Position numbers and translations under genes: made by a program. Below the pieces are notes generated by a model, which was given only the letters and a program-made list of their open reading frames with translations, was not told the DNA's origin and did not search any database. Positions 7,501-9,516 of a stretch of DNA of 9,516 bases are shown piece by piece. The DNA lies in assembly GCA_008501835.1 (NCBI GenBank), contig QQUB01000037.1, forward strand, positions 1-9,516, written 5' to 3'. Source of the DNA: Bacteroidota bacterium. Lineage in GTDB: Bacteria; Bacteroidota; Bacteroidia; Chitinophagales; Saprospiraceae. Positions within the stretch are counted from its first letter, which is position 1. The number at the start of each line of letters is the position of its first letter.

Positions 7501-7799
7501 TCCAGGCTTATTCAGGCTTTCCATTGGAATAAGCTGATGTAGTATTAGCGTTCACATATCCCACCTCACAGCCCATAATGGACGCGACAACTACCAGTCC
7601 GAGATATCGGGCCTGTGTATCGCTTGGCCATTACCGGGCCATGTATAGAATGACAAACGGCCGCCTCCGATAAAGAGACAGCCGCTTGAGCTTTCTTTCT
7701 GTGTCTGTGTGAACCTTAATGCACGAGCTAGAAGCTACGCAAGCACATCTCAGTCAAAGTTTACCTACTGACCAAAGGAAGGTAGGCTATAAGCCTTGA
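7501..7799. other. Structured noncoding element with nested inverted repeats
   Basis: This stretch holds no convincing gene but has about 48% GC by my hand count, against about 29% in the neighbouring gene at 7861-8280. Its ends are an imperfect inverted repeat, 7501-7511 with 7789-7799 (10 of 11 pair; core AGGCTTAT/ATAAGCCT). Nested inside are 7544-7556 with 7708-7720 (11 of 13), 7571-7581 with 7628-7639 (10 pairs around a small internal loop), 7584-7587 with 7620-7623, a hairpin at 7599-7610, and 7674-7681 with 7699-7706 (7 of 8). Between the right arms sit a hairpin at 7724-7739 and a CCTAC/GTAGG stem at 7764-7786. All these pairs are compatible with one branched fold. Candidates are an unknown structured RNA (strand undecided), a 3'UTR of the RHS cassette, or a MITE-like element. 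I see no target-site duplication and recognise no known family. Confidence 0.5.
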
Positions 7800-7839
7800 C
7801 GATCAATTAGAGCGAAATGTCTAGGTCATCTTGATAAAA

Positions 7840-8325
7840 TTAGTCAAAAATTTCAATCCCAAAAACTCTATTGACATCAATATACTTGTAATTGTACTGG
7901 TCTTTCTTTTCCGTGTACATTTCATTTTTTTCTCTAAGACCTTTTTCTGTATCTATATAATCTAACAAATTATGCTCCAAAAGCATTGAGTCATTATTTC
8001 CATAGACCTTTACCAGTGGATTCAACCTTTCAACCTGATAAGAATTATAAATTGACAATTTATAATTAAAAGAATCTTTTGGTTCCCAAATTATTCCAAA
8101 ATAATTACGGTGATTTTTCGTCACAATATAATTAGTTTTTGGCTTCCAAGGCCAATAATAAGGGTATGGAATTAAGAAACAATTTCCACTTGCCCTTTGC
8201 CATATAGTTAGACATTTAGTCTTGTCATCATTATAAATGAAATGCCTTTTATAGTCACTGAAATAATAAACCAAGAACAATAAACTTATTCCTAACCACA
8301 ATGACTTTTTTATTCTTCTAGCCAT
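7840..8325 (-). CDS. Hypothetical membrane-anchored protein, candidate immunity protein
   Basis: The 161-residue product belongs to no family I recognise. It begins with a basic MARRIKK and one probable membrane helix (about 8-22, SLWLGISLLFLVYYF). The rest is soluble and rich in Tyr, Asn, Asp and Lys, with PYPYYWPWKPK near 53-63 and an acidic/lysine-rich stretch near 118-145. There is no lipobox. Its ATG lies two bases after the RHS stop codon, so translation is probably coupled. Local GC is about 29%, well below the RHS core (about 44%) and the secretion genes (about 40%), a usual sign of a horizontally exchanged cassette. Position after a polymorphic RHS tip is where immunity genes sit in such systems, so immunity is the best guess. 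That is inference from context; a second effector-associated protein or an orphan gene is also possible. Confidence 0.6.
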   Translation of the reverse strand: MARRIKKSLWLGISLLFLVYYFSDYKRHFIYNDDKTKCLTIWQRASGNCFLIPYPYYWPWKPKTNYIVTKNHRNYFGIIWEPKDSFNYKLSIYNSYQVERLNPLVKVYGNNDSMLLEHNLLDYIDTEKGLREKNEMYTEKKDQYNYKYIDVNRVFGIEIFD

Positions 8326-8327
8326 AA

Positions 8328-9516
8328 TTAATACTTTAAAAGACCAGTAGGCCAGCCTCTTGATTTTTTGATTTGTTTTTTCGCTGCTCTCTGTCTACCA
8401 ATTGGATAACCTTTATTATGACCTAGTTTTTGAGCTGAAGTACTTTGTTGGCCTTCAACATGAAAACTCTTAACAAGTTCTAAGCTATTGAATCCTGCTT
8501 TCGCTGCACCCCAACTTAAGCCTTTTAATCCAGCAATATAACCTGCGGCAAAATTACCTGCATCTCTCGCTGAACCATATACTTTTGTTCCATCTGCTTT
8601 TGTACCCCATAATGATCCTCTATGATGAAAATTCCTATCATTACTTTCTGGATCACCTCCTCTTTTAAAATCATATTCTTTTCCGTCCGTAGCATTTGGC
8701 ATATATGATATTATAGATATGTTTTCTGCTTCTTTCATGAAGTTTCCAACCAAATCTCCAGACTCTGTTGAATTTACATCAATAACCCCTTTCCACCCTT
8801 GTTGATCTTCGGGATCCTGCGTGTCAGCATTGTAGAACGAATACATGGTTAAGGACTCCCCAATCTTCTCACCAGTCCGATTCCCCGTTTCATCAACAAC
8901 ATAAATTCCCTTATCACCATCCGTCAAATCTCCACCAACTACGGTATATGTTCCATCACCATTGTCTCGAACATCTGTACTCGTAGCACTCATCCCATCG
9001 GGGTCAATAAGCATCACTGGATTATTCATCACATAATTATAAGGAGAATATGGATAATAATCTTCTGCTAACGGATCAATAGCATTCCACCTTCCAATCG
9101 CCGGATCGTACCACCTTGCTCCATAATCATACCAACCAATATCCTCATTCCACTCCTTCCCATTATACAGGTAATCATTTTCAGGCCCAACAGTAGCTAC
9201 CCAGTTACCCAAATGATCCAATCCAAACGGATAGTAATGGTTTTCCTGCATCAATTCCCCTTCATCTTGAGTTGTTTCCGGATCATCCAGGTCCACATAC
9301 CCATTTTGATTCAAGTCAGCAATGGCAACTCTTGTGTTGCCAAGGTGATCTTTAAGCCAGTATTCTACACGGCCATCTTCGCCAGGATTTTCAGCTGGGA
9401 TAAACCGACCTTCCGCATGCATAAGGTGAAGCAGTTCTCCGTCAACGTACTCAGCACCATTCACATATTCATGAACCACACCATCTGTGATTTTTCTCCA
9501 CTTCTTGCCACTTGCA
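8328..9516 (-). CDS. RHS repeat-associated core protein with polymorphic C-terminal tip (5' end outside window)
   Basis: The frame is open through the right edge, so only the last 395 residues are seen; a GTG at 9479 is internal. Counting from the first visible residue, the core shows DHLGNTR (56-62), HYYPFGL (93-99), YLYNGKE (115-121), YDYGARWYDPAIGRW (129-143), DPLAED (147-152) and IDPDGM (170-175). These match the conserved C-terminal RHS core. A 12-residue EF-hand-like loop (67-78, D-x-N-x-N-G-x-V-D-x-x-D) is inserted after DHLGNTR. After IDPDGM comes a variable tip of 220 residues with GSARDAGNFAAGYIAG (314-329), EGQQSTSAQ and a basic tail. RHS tips are commonly toxins released from a beta cocoon. 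The tip's 'AGN-x-x-AG' and 'EG-x-S' pattern recalls tips often seen in Bacteroidota, perhaps Ntox44-like, but I cannot assign it securely or name catalytic residues. Confidence 0.88.
   Translation of the reverse strand, partial: ASGKKWRKITDGVVHEYVNGAEYVDGELLHLMHAEGRFIPAENPGEDGRVEYWLKDHLGNTRVAIADLNQNGYVDLDDPETTQDEGELMQENHYYPFGLDHLGNWVATVGPENDYLYNGKEWNEDIGWYDYGARWYDPAIGRWNAIDPLAEDYYPYSPYNYVMNNPVMLIDPDGMSATSTDVRDNGDGTYTVVGGDLTDGDKGIYVVDETGNRTGEKIGESLTMYSFYNADTQDPEDQQGWKGVIDVNSTESGDLVGNFMKEAENISIISYMPNATDGKEYDFKRGGDPESNDRNFHHRGSLWGTKADGTKVYGSARDAGNFAAGYIAGLKGLSWGAAKAGFNSLELVKSFHVEGQQSTSAQKLGHNKGYPIGRQRAAKKQIKKSRGWPTGLLKY

Noticed and set aside
7501..7799. Insertion sequence ends with target duplication, or an integron attC site
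   Set aside because: The flanking bases show no matching duplication, there is no transposase or integrase, and the block is longer than attC sites with no consensus core pair recognised.

Overview
The window reads as Bacteroidota chromosome. The basis is a secreted protein with a type IX secretion (T9SS) type A C-terminal sorting domain, an RHS core of the style common in that phylum, an AT-biased gene set, and no strong Shine-Dalgarno sites. A marine or soil Cytophagales-type member is my inference, because type II secretion/type IV pilus-like loci are known from that group. Nothing here fixes genus or species.

All complete genes lie on the minus strand, so the biological order runs from high to low coordinates. 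At the right edge (8328-9516) is the 3' end of an RHS-repeat protein with a polymorphic C-terminal tip. Two bases after its stop, a very AT-rich gene for a 161-residue membrane-anchored protein of unknown family begins (7840-8325); it is a candidate immunity gene. Next is about 420 bp without a gene. It contains a compact GC-elevated block (7501-7799) bounded by an imperfect inverted repeat and filled with further nested inverted repeats. This looks like an uncharacterised structured RNA or folded DNA element and is the most unusual signal in the window.

A single gene (5914-7416) then encodes a seven-unit beta-propeller-like protein with a T9SS sorting domain. Only 29 bp separate it from a five-gene cluster (5884 down to 182): an EF-hand-like pseudopilin, a minimal prepilin peptidase, a GspE/PilB-type ATPase, a secretin with three STN-like N-terminal domains, and a GspL or PilM-PilN-like inner-membrane protein. 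Together these are most of a type II secretion/type IV pilus-like machine: filament subunit, processing peptidase, motor, outer-membrane pore and inner-membrane assembly protein. The GspF/PilC platform protein is absent from the window.

At the left edge the 3' end of a plus-strand gene converges on the cluster with only 3 bp between the stop codons. Its last 58 residues resemble the C-terminal beta domain of GspC/PilP proteins, so the missing parts may be encoded on that opposing transcript.
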